From assembly GCF_020010925.1 (NCBI RefSeq), contig NZ_JAGJBZ010000001.1:3575001-3639000 (forward strand): a stretch of DNA of 64,000 nt. Reading direction: 5' to 3'. The notes under the pieces were generated by a model. The model saw only the letters and a program-made list of their open reading frames with translations, ran no database searches and was not told the origin of the DNA. Source of the DNA: Streptomyces griseiscabiei. GTDB taxonomy: Bacteria; Actinomycetota; Actinomycetes; Streptomycetales; Streptomycetaceae. Below are positions 1 through 8,384 of the stretch, piece after piece (the stretch's first letter is position 1; each line of letters begins with the position of its first letter). A program made the translations under genes and the position numbers.

Positions 1-1
1 G

Positions 2-613
2 CGCGCGTGGGACGCGCCGGAGGCGGATTCCGCACCCGCGCCGAAGCCCCCTCGCGGGCCGTTCGCGCCGGTGTACGCCCGGCACCGCCGTGCCGTGCTC
101 GCCATGGCCGCGGCCGTGGTCGTGCTCGCGGGCGGCGGCGCCCTGTACGCCACCCGCCCGCACCCGGCACCGACGACGCCGGAGCCGACACCGCGCGAGG
201 CGCCCTACCCCTCCCAGGCGGTCGGCGTGAGCTATCTCGGCCCGGTGCCCCGGTCCGCCGGGGCGTCGCTCGGGAGTTTCGGTTTCGAGCTGGAGCTGCG
301 CGTGCGGTACGGCTCCGCGATCACGGTGGAACGGATGACCCAGCCCTATAGGGGTCTCACTCTGCGGACGGACCCGCGCACTCCGTTCCGGATCGGGACG
401 AAAGGGCCCCAGAAGATCGTCATCACCATGCGCGTCACCGAATGCGGAAAAGTGCCGAAGAACGCCGGGCTTCCTTTCCTGGATGTAACTCTACGTAATA
501 CACGCGCAATAGAAGCGCACAGTTTCATCTTGGGCGAACGCTATGCGCAGGACCTCTCCGACGCCCTTCAGGTCGCCTGTAGCAACGATTCCATGTCATC
601 ACCAAAAGCCTGA
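2..613 (+). CDS. Membrane-anchored hypothetical protein, 5' end cut by window
   Basis: The reading frame is open from base 2 and runs to a TGA at 611-613, so the gene starts before the window. An in-frame GTG at 71 exists, but the residues before it form a normal proline/alanine-rich cytoplasmic head, so I treat this as a partial gene. About 30 residues in, a basic stretch (YARHRRAV) is followed by one alanine/valine-rich transmembrane segment. A proline/threonine-rich linker and a roughly 140-residue outer domain come next. I see no catalytic motif. The topology is that of a type II membrane or Tat/Sec-anchored protein common in actinomycetes. Function is unknown. Confidence 0.6.
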   Translation, partial: RAWDAPEADSAPAPKPPRGPFAPVYARHRRAVLAMAAAVVVLAGGGALYATRPHPAPTTPEPTPREAPYPSQAVGVSYLGPVPRSAGASLGSFGFELELRVRYGSAITVERMTQPYRGLTLRTDPRTPFRIGTKGPQKIVITMRVTECGKVPKNAGLPFLDVTLRNTRAIEAHSFILGERYAQDLSDALQVACSNDSMSSPKA

Positions 614-892
614 ACACTGCTGAACCTACCCGCGTCGACCCTGCACGTTCTCAGCATGCGGACAGGGCGAATCGGCCTGAATTCCGCGCATCCACCCACT
701 GAGTACCGCTCTGCATTACCTCGTGTCATAACAAGAGAGTCACAGCCTTGGTCAGACTCTCCTCCACGTTCCCCACACACGCTTAGAGTCACGCCCAGTC
801 ACCGCGCCGACGGAATCGAAGTCACGTCTTCGGCCCAGCGCTCGACTCGGCCACTTCCAACAGGGAGGGCCGTGCCAGGGAAAGGACTGATC

Positions 893-2122
893 GTGCGTCA
901 ACGTTCGCTCATAGCCATCACCGCCGCGCTGGCGGCGGGAGCACTCACTCTCACCGCCTGCGGTTCGCGCGACGAGGGCGACGGCGGCTCGGACACCGGC
1001 GGTGGCACCAAGATCGTCATCGGCGTCGACGCCCCGCTGACCGGTGACCTCTCCGCCATGGGCCTCGGCATCAAGAACTCCGCCGACCTCGCGGCCAAGA
1101 CGGCCAACAAGGAGAAGTACGTCGAGGGCGTCACCTTCGAGATCGAAGCCCTCGACGACCAGGCGCAGCCCTCCTCCGGCCAGCAGAACGCCGCCACCTT
1201 CGTCGCCAACAAGGACGTCCTCGGTGTCGTCGGCCCGCTGAACTCCGGCGTCGCCGAGTCCATGCAGAAGGTCTTCGACGACGCCAAGCTCGTCGAGGTC
1301 TCCCCCGCCAACACCGGCCCGACCCTCACCCAGGGCCCCAAGTGGGAGACCGAGAAGGTCCGCCCGTACAAGTCGTACTTCCGCACCGCGACCACGGACG
1401 CCGTCCAGGGCCCGTTCGCCGCGCAGTACCTGTACAACAAGGCCAAGAAGACCAAGGTCTTCGTCATCGACGACAAGAAGACCTACGGCGCCGGCCTCGC
1501 GGGCACCTTCACCAAGGAGTTCGAGAAGCTCGGCGGCAAGGTCGTCGGCACCGAGCACATCGACCCCGAGACCAAGGACTTCTCCGCGGTCGCCACCGAG
1601 GTCAAGTCCTCCGGCGCCGACGTCGTCTACTACGGCGGCGAGTACCCGCAGGCCGGCCCCCTCACCAAGCAGATCAAGGCCGCGGGCGCCAAGATCCCCG
1701 TCGCCGGCGGCGACGGCATCAACAACCCCGCGTACATGGACCTCGGCGGCGACGCCGCCACCGGCGACTTCTCCACCTCCGTCGGCGCCCCGGTCGAGAC
1801 GCTCGACTCCGCCAAGGAGTTCGTCGCCAACTACACCGAAGCGGGCTACAAGGAGCCCTACGCGGCCTACGGCGGCTACTCCTACGACAGCGCCTGGGCG
1901 ATCATCGAAGCCGTGAAGAAGGTCGTCGAGGACAACGACGGCAAGCTCCCCGACGACGCCCGCGCGAAGATCACCGAAGCCATGCAGAACATCTCCTTCG
2001 AGGGTGTCACCGGCAAGGTCTCCTTCGACGAGTACGGCGACACGACCAACAAGCAGCTGACCGTCTACAAGGTCGAAGGCGGGGAGTGGAAGGCGGTCGA
2101 CTCCGGTACCTACACCGGCTGA
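893..2122 (+). CDS. Branched-chain amino acid ABC transporter, substrate-binding lipoprotein (LivJ/LivK type)
   Basis: This is the extracellular binding protein of the liv operon, 409 residues. I chose the GTG at 893 because an AAAGGA ribosome site lies six bases upstream and the product then begins with a clean lipoprotein signal: basic N-terminus, hydrophobic core and lipobox L20-T21-A22-C23, with Cys23 the lipidated residue. An upstream in-frame GTG at 872 has a poorly spaced site. From about residue 41 the periplasmic-binding type I fold begins (KIVIGVDAPLTGD, then AMGLGIKNSADLA), typical of Leu/Ile/Val receptors. The true ligand (amino acid, urea or short amide) cannot be read from sequence. 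It is followed by the permease and ATPase genes. The 279 bases before it presumably hold the promoter, but I see no convincing -35/-10 pair. Confidence 0.93.
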   Translation: MRQRSLIAITAALAAGALTLTACGSRDEGDGGSDTGGGTKIVIGVDAPLTGDLSAMGLGIKNSADLAAKTANKEKYVEGVTFEIEALDDQAQPSSGQQNAATFVANKDVLGVVGPLNSGVAESMQKVFDDAKLVEVSPANTGPTLTQGPKWETEKVRPYKSYFRTATTDAVQGPFAAQYLYNKAKKTKVFVIDDKKTYGAGLAGTFTKEFEKLGGKVVGTEHIDPETKDFSAVATEVKSSGADVVYYGGEYPQAGPLTKQIKAAGAKIPVAGGDGINNPAYMDLGGDAATGDFSTSVGAPVETLDSAKEFVANYTEAGYKEPYAAYGGYSYDSAWAIIEAVKKVVEDNDGKLPDDARAKITEAMQNISFEGVTGKVSFDEYGDTTNKQLTVYKVEGGEWKAVDSGTYTG

Positions 2123-2143
2123 CCCCACCCGCACACACATGAG

Positions 2144-2178
2144 CCGCGCGGGGCGCTGCACCACAGCGCCCCGCGCGG
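2144..2178 (+). promoter_or_regulatory. Intercistronic stem-loop between binding protein and permease genes
   Basis: A perfect 15-bp inverted repeat (CCGCGCGGGGCGCTG and its complement, at 2144-2158 and 2164-2178) encloses a five-base loop. It lies 21 bases after the binding-protein stop and about 50 bases before the livH start. No T-run follows. In transporter operons such hairpins usually stabilise the upstream mRNA or act as partial terminators, so that the binding protein is made in excess. That role is inferred. Confidence 0.7.
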
Positions 2179-2228
2179 ACTCGCATCCGGTCACATTCGT
2201 CGAACATCCGAATCTCGGAGGACATGCG

Positions 2229-3161
2229 GTGAACGAACTGCCGCAGCAGCTGGTCAACGGCCTGCTACTGGGATCCATGTACGGGCTGGTCGCCATCGGC
2301 TACACGATGGTCTATGGCATTGTCCAGCTCATCAACTTCGCCCACGGTGAGATATTCATGCTGGGCGGCTTCGGTGCCATCACGGTCTACCTGTACGTGC
2401 TGCCCGACGGCACCAACCTGTGGGTGGCGCTCCCCCTCATGCTCGTCGGCGGCATCATCGTCGCCGTACTCGCGGCCGTAGGAGCGGAACGCCTCGCCTA
2501 CCGCCCCCTGCGCACCGCCCCACGCCTGGCGCCCCTCATCACCGCCATCGGCCTCTCCCTCGCGCTCCAGCAGGCCGTCTGGGCCTGGTACCCGGACGCC
2601 AAGGAATCCGTCAACTTCCCGCAGATCAAGGGCGGCCCCTTCGAGATCGCCGGTGTCACCATCCAGACCGGTGACATCTTCCTGCTCATCGCCGCCCCGA
2701 TCAGCATGGCGGTCCTCGCCTACTTCGTCATGAAGACCCGCACCGGCCGCGGCATGCAGGCCACCGCGCAGGACCCCGACACCGCCAAGCTCATGGGCAT
2801 CAACACCGACCGCATCATCGTGGTCGCCTTCGCCCTCGGCGCCGCGTTCGCCGCCGTCGGAGCCGTCGCCTACGGCCTCAAGTACGGCCAGGTCCAGTTC
2901 CGCATGGGCTTCATCCTCGGCCTCAAGGCGTTCACCGCCGCCGTCCTCGGCGGCATCGGCAACATCTACGGCGCCATGCTCGGCGGCGTCGCCCTCGGCC
3001 TCGCCGAAGCCCTTTCCACCGCATACATCTCGGACATCCCCGGCATGGACCAGTTCGGCAGCCAGTCCTGGGCCAACGTCTGGGCGTTCGCACTCCTCAT
3101 CCTCGTCCTCCTCTTCAGGCCCCAGGGCCTGCTCGGGGAGCGCGTGGCGGACAGGGCGTGA
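2229..3161 (+). CDS. livH: Branched-chain amino acid ABC transporter permease, LivH type
   Basis: Integral membrane permease of 310 residues with about eight hydrophobic segments. The GTG at 2229 is preceded by GGAGGA with six-base spacing and gives VNELPQQLVNGLLLG, the standard LivH beginning. The longer frame from 2139 has no such site. Family marks are the early INFAHGEIFMLGG segment (about residues 34-46) and the C-terminal GGIGNIYGAMLGG loop that contacts the ATPases. It pairs with the LivM-type permease that begins at its stop codon. Substrate is inferred from family only. Confidence 0.93.
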   Translation: MNELPQQLVNGLLLGSMYGLVAIGYTMVYGIVQLINFAHGEIFMLGGFGAITVYLYVLPDGTNLWVALPLMLVGGIIVAVLAAVGAERLAYRPLRTAPRLAPLITAIGLSLALQQAVWAWYPDAKESVNFPQIKGGPFEIAGVTIQTGDIFLLIAAPISMAVLAYFVMKTRTGRGMQATAQDPDTAKLMGINTDRIIVVAFALGAAFAAVGAVAYGLKYGQVQFRMGFILGLKAFTAAVLGGIGNIYGAMLGGVALGLAEALSTAYISDIPGMDQFGSQSWANVWAFALLILVLLFRPQGLLGERVADRA

Positions 3162-3166
3162 CACCG

Positions 3167-4993
3167 ATGACCACACAGACCACCGCATCCCCGGCGCCCG
3201 CCGCCAAGCACGACGACACTTCGAGGGGTCTCGTGGGCCTCCCGGAGAACACCGGCCGCGCACTCGCCACCGGCGGCGGCGCCCTCGCCGTCGTCTCCGC
3301 CTTCCTCTCCTGGACCTGGACCTCCGCCTTCCCCGGCAACCTCACCGTCTACGGCTACCCCGGCGGCCTCCAGGTCCTCGTCCTCATCGGCGGCGCCCTC
3401 ACCGCGCTCTTCGGCCTCGCCTCCTACGGCGTCAAGGGCCTGCGCTGGCTCACCCCCTCGGGCGCCGACAGCGCCATCAAGCTCGCCGCCCTCGGCACCT
3501 TCGCCACCGCCTGGTACACGGTCCTCGCCATCAGCATCCAGCTCGGCGGCATCGTCAACCTGGAACCCGGCGGCTACGTCGCCGCCGTCGCCAGCCTCGT
3601 CGCCCTCCTCGGCGCCCTCGCCCTGCCCTTCACACGGCCGCAGCCCGAGACAGCCGACCCCGAGGACAGCTCCTGGGAGCACTTCCAGCTCGGCCTGCGC
3701 AACGCCTGGTCCGTCGTCAAGGCCTGCTTCACCGGCGGCACCGCCACCCCGGCCCGCCAACTCCCCGCCTACGCCGAGATCCTGGTCATCGTCGCGGCAC
3801 TCGCCCTCGGCCTGACCGTCTTCACCTACGGCATCGGCACCGAGTACGACGAGCTCTTCATCGGCTTCCTCATCACCGCCGGCTTCGGCTTCGCCGCCCT
3901 CTCCAAGGCCGGCCTCGTCGCCCGCGTCTCCGCACTCACCGCCAAACACCGCACCGTCACCATGATCGGCGCGTTCGCGGCAGCGGCGGCCTTCCCCTTC
4001 ACCCAGTCCGACGACCGCTACGCGACCATCGGCGTCTACATCCTGATCTTCGCCACCGTCGCCCTCGGCCTCAACATCGTCGTCGGCCTCGCCGGCCTCC
4101 TCGACCTCGGATACGTCGCCTTCCTCGGCGTCGGCGCCTACACCGCGGCCATGGTCTCCGGCTCCCCCTCCTCCCCCTTCGACATCCACCTGCCCTTCTG
4201 GGCCAGCGCCATCCTCGGCGCCGCCGTCGCCATGATCTTCGGCGTCATCATCGGCGCCCCCACCCTGCGACTGCGCGGCGACTACCTCGCCATCGTCACC
4301 CTCGGCTTCGGTGAGATCTTCCGCATCGCCGTCCTCAACATGGACGGCACCTCCGGACCCGACATCACCAACGGCTCCAACGGCATCGCCTCCATCCCCA
4401 ACCTCAACATCCTGGGCTTCGACTTCGGCGCCGAACACACCATCGCCGGATTCACCATCGCCCGCTTCGCCAACTACTTCTTCCTCATGCTGCTCATCAC
4501 CCTCGTCGTGGTGATCGTCTTCCGACGCAGCAGCGACTCCCGCATCGGCCGCGCCTGGATCGCCATCCGCGAGGACGAGACCGCCGCACTGGCCATGGGC
4601 ATCAACGGCTTCCGGGTCAAGCTCATCGCCTTCGCCCTCGGCGCCGCGCTCGCCGGCCTCGCCGGCACCGTCCAGGCCCACGTCACCTACACCGTGACAC
4701 CCGAGCAGTACCAGTTCGCCCACGTGGTCCCGCCCAACTCGGCGTTCCTCCTCGCCGCCGTCGTCCTCGGCGGCATGGGCACCATCAGCGGACCCCTCGT
4801 CGGCGCCGCACTGCTCTACCTCATCCCCGCCAAGCTCCAGTTCCTCGGCGACCTCCAGCTCTTCGCCTTCGGCATGGCCCTCGTGCTCCTCATGCGCTTC
4901 CGCCCGGAAGGACTCATCCCCAACCGGCGCCGCCAGCTCGAATTCCACGAAGAAGCCGAAGCACCCACAGTCCTCAGCAAGGCAGGGGCCTGA
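3167..4993 (+). CDS. livM: Branched-chain amino acid ABC transporter permease, LivM type with long N-terminal membrane extension
   Basis: The second permease of the liv operon, about 608 residues, roughly twice the length of E. coli-type LivM. The canonical LivM core begins near residue 289 (YILIFATVALGLNIVVGLAG, then LDLGYVAFLGVGAYTAA) and ends with GTISGPLVGAALLYLIP. The first 285 residues add several hydrophobic helices and a polar loop around residues 155-200. The ATG at 3167 lies ten bases after AGGG. A GTG at 3158 overlapping the livH stop is the alternative and would add three residues. The stop is three bases before the next gene, so translation is probably coupled. Confidence 0.9.
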   Translation: MTTQTTASPAPAAKHDDTSRGLVGLPENTGRALATGGGALAVVSAFLSWTWTSAFPGNLTVYGYPGGLQVLVLIGGALTALFGLASYGVKGLRWLTPSGADSAIKLAALGTFATAWYTVLAISIQLGGIVNLEPGGYVAAVASLVALLGALALPFTRPQPETADPEDSSWEHFQLGLRNAWSVVKACFTGGTATPARQLPAYAEILVIVAALALGLTVFTYGIGTEYDELFIGFLITAGFGFAALSKAGLVARVSALTAKHRTVTMIGAFAAAAAFPFTQSDDRYATIGVYILIFATVALGLNIVVGLAGLLDLGYVAFLGVGAYTAAMVSGSPSSPFDIHLPFWASAILGAAVAMIFGVIIGAPTLRLRGDYLAIVTLGFGEIFRIAVLNMDGTSGPDITNGSNGIASIPNLNILGFDFGAEHTIAGFTIARFANYFFLMLLITLVVVIVFRRSSDSRIGRAWIAIREDETAALAMGINGFRVKLIAFALGAALAGLAGTVQAHVTYTVTPEQYQFAHVVPPNSAFLLAAVVLGGMGTISGPLVGAALLYLIPAKLQFLGDLQLFAFGMALVLLMRFRPEGLIPNRRRQLEFHEEAEAPTVLSKAGA

Positions 4994-4996
4994 CCC

Positions 4997-5914
4997 ATGA
5001 CCACCGACACCACCACCAAGGACGCCACACCCGGCGCCACCCCCGCCGAGACCGTCCTCGACGCCCGCGGCGTGACCATGCGCTTCGGCGGCCTCACCGC
5101 CGTACGCAACGTCAACCTCACCGTCAACAGCGGCGAGATCGTCGGACTCATCGGCCCCAACGGCGCCGGCAAGACGACCTTCTTCAACTGCCTCACCGGC
5201 CTCTACATCCCCACCGAGGGAGAAGTCCGCTACAAGGGCCAGGTCCTGCCGCCCAAGTCCTTCAAGGTCACCGCCGCAGGCATCGCCCGCACCTTCCAGA
5301 ACATCCGTCTCTTCGCCAACATGACGGTCCTGGAAAACGTGCTCGTCGGACGCCACACCCGCACCAAGGAAGGCCTCTGGTCCGCCCTCCTGCGCGGCCC
5401 CGGCTTCCACAAGGCCGAGAAGGCCTCCCGCGAACGCGCCATGGAACTCCTGGAGTTCGTCGGCCTCGACGCCAAGGCCGAACACCTCGCCCGCAACCTC
5501 CCCTACGGCGAACAGCGCAAGCTGGAGATCGCCCGGGCACTCGCGAGCGAACCCGGCCTGCTCCTCCTCGACGAGCCCACCGCAGGCATGAACCCCCAGG
5601 AGACGCGGACGACCGAAGAACTGGTCTTCGCCATCCGCGACAAGGGCATCGCCGTCCTCGTCATCGAGCACGACATGCGGTTCATCTTCAACCTCTGCGA
5701 CCGCGTCGCCGTCCTCGTCCAGGGCGAAAAACTCGTCGAGGGCGACAGCGCCACCGTCCAGGGCGACGAACGCGTCGTCGCCGCCTACCTCGGCGAACCC
5801 TTCGAGGACGCACCCGGCCAGGACGAGGTCGCCGAAGTCGAAGCCGCCGAAGCCAACGCCGAGCCCCCGAAGGACACCGCGCCCGGCGCGCCCGGCAAGG
5901 AGAACGACCGATGA
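4997..5914 (+). CDS. livG: Branched-chain amino acid ABC transporter ATPase, LivG type
   Basis: Cytoplasmic ATPase of 305 residues. Walker A (GPNGAGKTT) is at about residues 53-61 and Walker B (LLLLDEPTAGMN) near 188-199. The signature position carries the LivG-type variant YGEQRKLEIARAL instead of LSGGQ, normal for this subfamily. The last 30 residues form an acidic alanine/glutamate-rich tail outside the ABC fold. The ATG lies three bases after the livM stop, and the stop overlaps the livF start as ATGA. Confidence 0.94.
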   Translation: MTTDTTTKDATPGATPAETVLDARGVTMRFGGLTAVRNVNLTVNSGEIVGLIGPNGAGKTTFFNCLTGLYIPTEGEVRYKGQVLPPKSFKVTAAGIARTFQNIRLFANMTVLENVLVGRHTRTKEGLWSALLRGPGFHKAEKASRERAMELLEFVGLDAKAEHLARNLPYGEQRKLEIARALASEPGLLLLDEPTAGMNPQETRTTEELVFAIRDKGIAVLVIEHDMRFIFNLCDRVAVLVQGEKLVEGDSATVQGDERVVAAYLGEPFEDAPGQDEVAEVEAAEANAEPPKDTAPGAPGKENDR

Positions 5915-6627
5915 CCGCACTCCTCGAAGTCGAAGACCTCCGGGTCGCCTACGGCAAGATCGAAGCCGTCAAGGGCATCTCCTTCAAGGTCAACGCCGGC
6001 GAGGTCGTCACCCTCATCGGCACCAACGGCGCCGGCAAGACCACGACCCTGCGCACCCTCTCCGGGCTGCTCAAGCCCGTCGGCGGCCAGATCAAGTTCA
6101 ACGGCAAGTCGCTCAAGAAGATCCCCGCGCACGACATCGTCGCGCTCGGACTCGCCCACTCCCCCGAGGGGCGGCACATCTTCCCGCGCATGACCATCGT
6201 GGACAACCTGCGCCTCGGCGCGTTCCTCCGCGACGACAAGGCCGGCATCGAGAAGGACATCCAGCGCGCCTACGACCTCTTCCCCATCCTGGGAGAACGC
6301 CGTAACCAGGCCGCCGGCACCCTCTCCGGCGGCGAGCAGCAGATGCTCGCCATGGGCCGCGCGCTCATGTCCCAGCCCAAGCTGCTCATGCTGGACGAGC
6401 CCTCCATGGGCCTGTCCCCCATCATGATGCAGAAGATCATGGCCACCATCGCCGAACTGAAGTCCCAGGGCACCACGATCCTGCTCGTCGAACAGAACGC
6501 GCAGGCCGCGCTCTCCCTCGCCGACCAGGGTCACGTCATGGAGATCGGCAAGATCGTCCTCTCGGGCACGGGCGGCGATCTGCTGCACGACGAGTCCGTC
6601 CGCAAGGCGTACCTCGGCGAGGACTAG
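5911..6627 (+). CDS. livF: Branched-chain amino acid ABC transporter ATPase, LivF type
   Basis: Second ATPase of the importer, 238 residues, the usual LivF length. Walker A (GTNGAGKTT) starts near residue 37, the full signature LSGGEQQ near 138 and Walker B (LLMLDEPSMGLSP) near 157. It starts inside the livG stop (ATGA), so the two ATPases should be made in equal amounts. It is the last gene of the operon and is followed by a strong terminator. Confidence 0.94.
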   Translation: MTALLEVEDLRVAYGKIEAVKGISFKVNAGEVVTLIGTNGAGKTTTLRTLSGLLKPVGGQIKFNGKSLKKIPAHDIVALGLAHSPEGRHIFPRMTIVDNLRLGAFLRDDKAGIEKDIQRAYDLFPILGERRNQAAGTLSGGEQQMLAMGRALMSQPKLLMLDEPSMGLSPIMMQKIMATIAELKSQGTTILLVEQNAQAALSLADQGHVMEIGKIVLSGTGGDLLHDESVRKAYLGED

Positions 6628-6649
6628 CCCCCGGCCCCCTCACGACGAC

Positions 6650-6687
6650 GAGGCCCGCACCCCCCTTCAAGTGGGGGTGCGGGCCTC
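6650..6687. terminator. Bidirectional terminator hairpin after the liv operon
   Basis: Perfect 15-bp inverted repeat, GAGGCCCGCACCCCC at 6650-6664 and its complement at 6673-6687, with an eight-base loop. It sits between convergent genes (livF ends 6627; the ANTAR regulator ends 6713), so it can serve both strands. There is no long U-tract, as is usual in streptomycetes. Confidence 0.85.
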
Positions 6688-6712
6688 GCTGTATACCGGG
6701 GGGGGCGCGGAC

Positions 6713-7366
6713 TCAGCCCTTCGCGGCCTTCTTCTCGTCGGCGTCCTGGATGACCGCCTCCGCCACCTGCTGCATCGACATCCGACGATCCATCGACGTC
6801 TTCTGGATCCACCGGAACGCGGCCGGCTCCGACAGCCCGTACTCCGTCTGCAGAATCGACTTCGCCCGGTCCACGAGCTTGCGGGTCTCCAGGCGGAGCG
6901 TGAGGTCGGCGACCTCCTTCTCCAGCTCCTTCAGCTCCGTGAACCGCGACACGGCCATCTCGATCGCCGGCACGACATCACTCTTGCTGAACGGCTTCAC
7001 CAGATACGCCATCGCCCCGGCGTCCCGGGCCCGCTCCACCAGGTCGCGCTGCGAGAACGCGGTCAGCATCAGCACGGGGGCGATACGCTCCTCGGCGATC
7101 TTCTCCGCCGCCGAGATACCGTCCATCTTCGGCATCTTCACATCGAGGATCACGAGGTCCGGCCGGTGCTCCCGGGCCAGCTCGACAGCCTGCTCCCCGT
7201 CCCCGGCCTCACCCACGACCGAGTAGCCCTCCTCCTCCAGCATCTCCTTCAGATCGAGACGGATCAGCGCCTCGTCCTCGGCGATGACGACACGGGTCGT
7301 CAGCGGAGGCACGTGCGACTTGTCATCGTCGTCGGCGACGGGCTGGGGCGACTCGGGGGAGGTCAC
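6713..7366 (-). CDS. pdtaR: ANTAR-domain response regulator (PdtaR-like)
   Basis: A 217-residue response regulator: receiver domain about residues 24-140 with acidic pair E30/D31, phospho-acceptor D75 (ILDVKMP) and K124 (LVKPF), then a helical linker and a C-terminal ANTAR domain (about 150-210) that binds RNA and acts as an antiterminator. The GTG at 7366 has AAGGAG five bases upstream. An upstream ATG at 7401 lacks one. No histidine kinase gene is adjacent. By analogy with mycobacterial PdtaS-PdtaR the partner is probably elsewhere. Gene symbol by family resemblance only. Confidence 0.88.
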   Translation of the reverse strand: MTSPESPQPVADDDDKSHVPPLTTRVVIAEDEALIRLDLKEMLEEEGYSVVGEAGDGEQAVELAREHRPDLVILDVKMPKMDGISAAEKIAEERIAPVLMLTAFSQRDLVERARDAGAMAYLVKPFSKSDVVPAIEMAVSRFTELKELEKEVADLTLRLETRKLVDRAKSILQTEYGLSEPAAFRWIQKTSMDRRMSMQQVAEAVIQDADEKKAAKG

Positions 7367-7463
7367 GGGGGCTCCTTGCTGCAGGCAGGTTACTGCTGAC
7401 ATGAGGGTACCTAGCTGCGGGTGGCTCCGGTGAACCGGTACACTTCCGGCAGCTACACAGGTT

Positions 7464-7546
7464 GCCCGGTTGGAGGAACTGGTCAGACTCGCGGTGCTCA
7501 AACCACCGTGCCTTAGGGCATGTGGGTTCGAATCCCACACCGGGCA
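7464..7546 (+). tRNA. tRNA-Leu (anticodon CAA)
   Basis: An 83-base class II tRNA. Acceptor arms GCCCGGT (7464-7470) and ACCGGGC pair fully with discriminator A at 7546. The anticodon stem is CGGTG/CACCG with loop CTCAAAC, giving CAA, which reads UUG. A long variable arm typical of tRNA-Leu follows, then the T arm GTGGG-TTCGAAT-CCCAC. The 3' CCA is not encoded. This is not the bldA tRNA, which has anticodon UAA. Confidence 0.96.
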
Positions 7547-7627
7547 CTTCAGAAGCGGATGTTCACCTTCTCGTGAACATCCGCTTTTTACTGCGCCTGG
7601 CCGCCATAAGTAACACAGAGTGGCCGC

Positions 7628-8374
7628 ATGTACGACATCAGCACACGCAAGCGGGCACTGGCGCTGGTCGCCCAGGGACGCAGCCTGAACTCCGTGAGCC
7701 GGGAGACCGGCATCTCCCGCGCCGCGATCCGCTCTTGGCAGGAACGCCTTGAGCCTCTGCCCCGTATGACGGTCCCCGACCCGGGGCCACCTGCCGATGA
7801 GCACGCGTACGCCTACCTGCTCGGCCTCTATCTCGGCGACGGCTGCATCAGTGCCCATCCACGCGGCACCGGCTACTACCTCCGTATCGCGTGCGCCGAC
7901 GCGTGGCCCGGACTCATCCAGCAATGCCGTGAGGCCATGACGAAGGTGCGTCCCGGCGTCGGTGTCTACGCGCTTCAGCAACAGGGCTACTCGATGGTGA
8001 CGAGCTACTTTCGCCTCTGGCCCAGCCTCTTTCCACAACACGGCCCCGGCAAGAAGCACGAGCGGCGGATCGTTCTCGAACCCTGGCAGCAGGACATCGT
8101 CGACGCCCACCCGTGGCAGTTCATCCGCGGCCTCATCCACTCCGACGGGTGCCGCATCACCAACTGGACGACCCGCCTCGTCGGCGGTGAGCGCAAGCGC
8201 TACGAGTACCCCCGCTACTTCTTCACCAACCTGTCGGCCGACATCATCCGGCTCTTCACGGACACGCTGGACCGGGTGGGCGTCGAATGGAAGCCGGCCA
8301 ACGCGCGCAACATCTCTGTCGCCCGCAAAGCCTCCGTAGCCCTCATGGACGCCCACGTAGGCCCCAAGTACTGA
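7628..8374 (+). CDS. HTH protein with two LAGLIDADG-like motifs, next to tRNA-Leu
   Basis: A 248-residue protein. Residues 1-42 form a small helix-turn-helix of the transposase/recombinase kind (RKRALALVAQGRSLNSVSRE, then TGISRAAIRSW). Two LAGLIDADG-type helices follow: YLLGLYLGDGC with Asp71 and FIRGLIHSDGC with Asp173, spaced about 100 residues as in single-chain homing endonucleases. The two acidic residues expected at the active sites are both present. It is a stand-alone gene starting 82 bases after an intact tRNA-Leu, with no intron or intein visible. It may be a free-standing endonuclease or a DNA-binding regulator derived from one. The ribosome site is weak. It converges on pyk with ten bases between stops. 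Confidence 0.75.
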   Translation: MYDISTRKRALALVAQGRSLNSVSRETGISRAAIRSWQERLEPLPRMTVPDPGPPADEHAYAYLLGLYLGDGCISAHPRGTGYYLRIACADAWPGLIQQCREAMTKVRPGVGVYALQQQGYSMVTSYFRLWPSLFPQHGPGKKHERRIVLEPWQQDIVDAHPWQFIRGLIHSDGCRITNWTTRLVGGERKRYEYPRYFFTNLSADIIRLFTDTLDRVGVEWKPANARNISVARKASVALMDAHVGPKY

Positions 8375-8384
8375 CCCCCACCCC

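Noticed and set aside
614..892. Promoter before the liv operon (TTGGTC, later TTAGAGT)
   Set aside because: The candidate -35 and -10 are about 30 bases apart, too far for a standard promoter. Nothing better was seen in this gap.
7464..7627. Integrated element att site at tRNA-Leu
   Set aside because: No integrase gene and no second copy of the tRNA 3' end could be found in the window.
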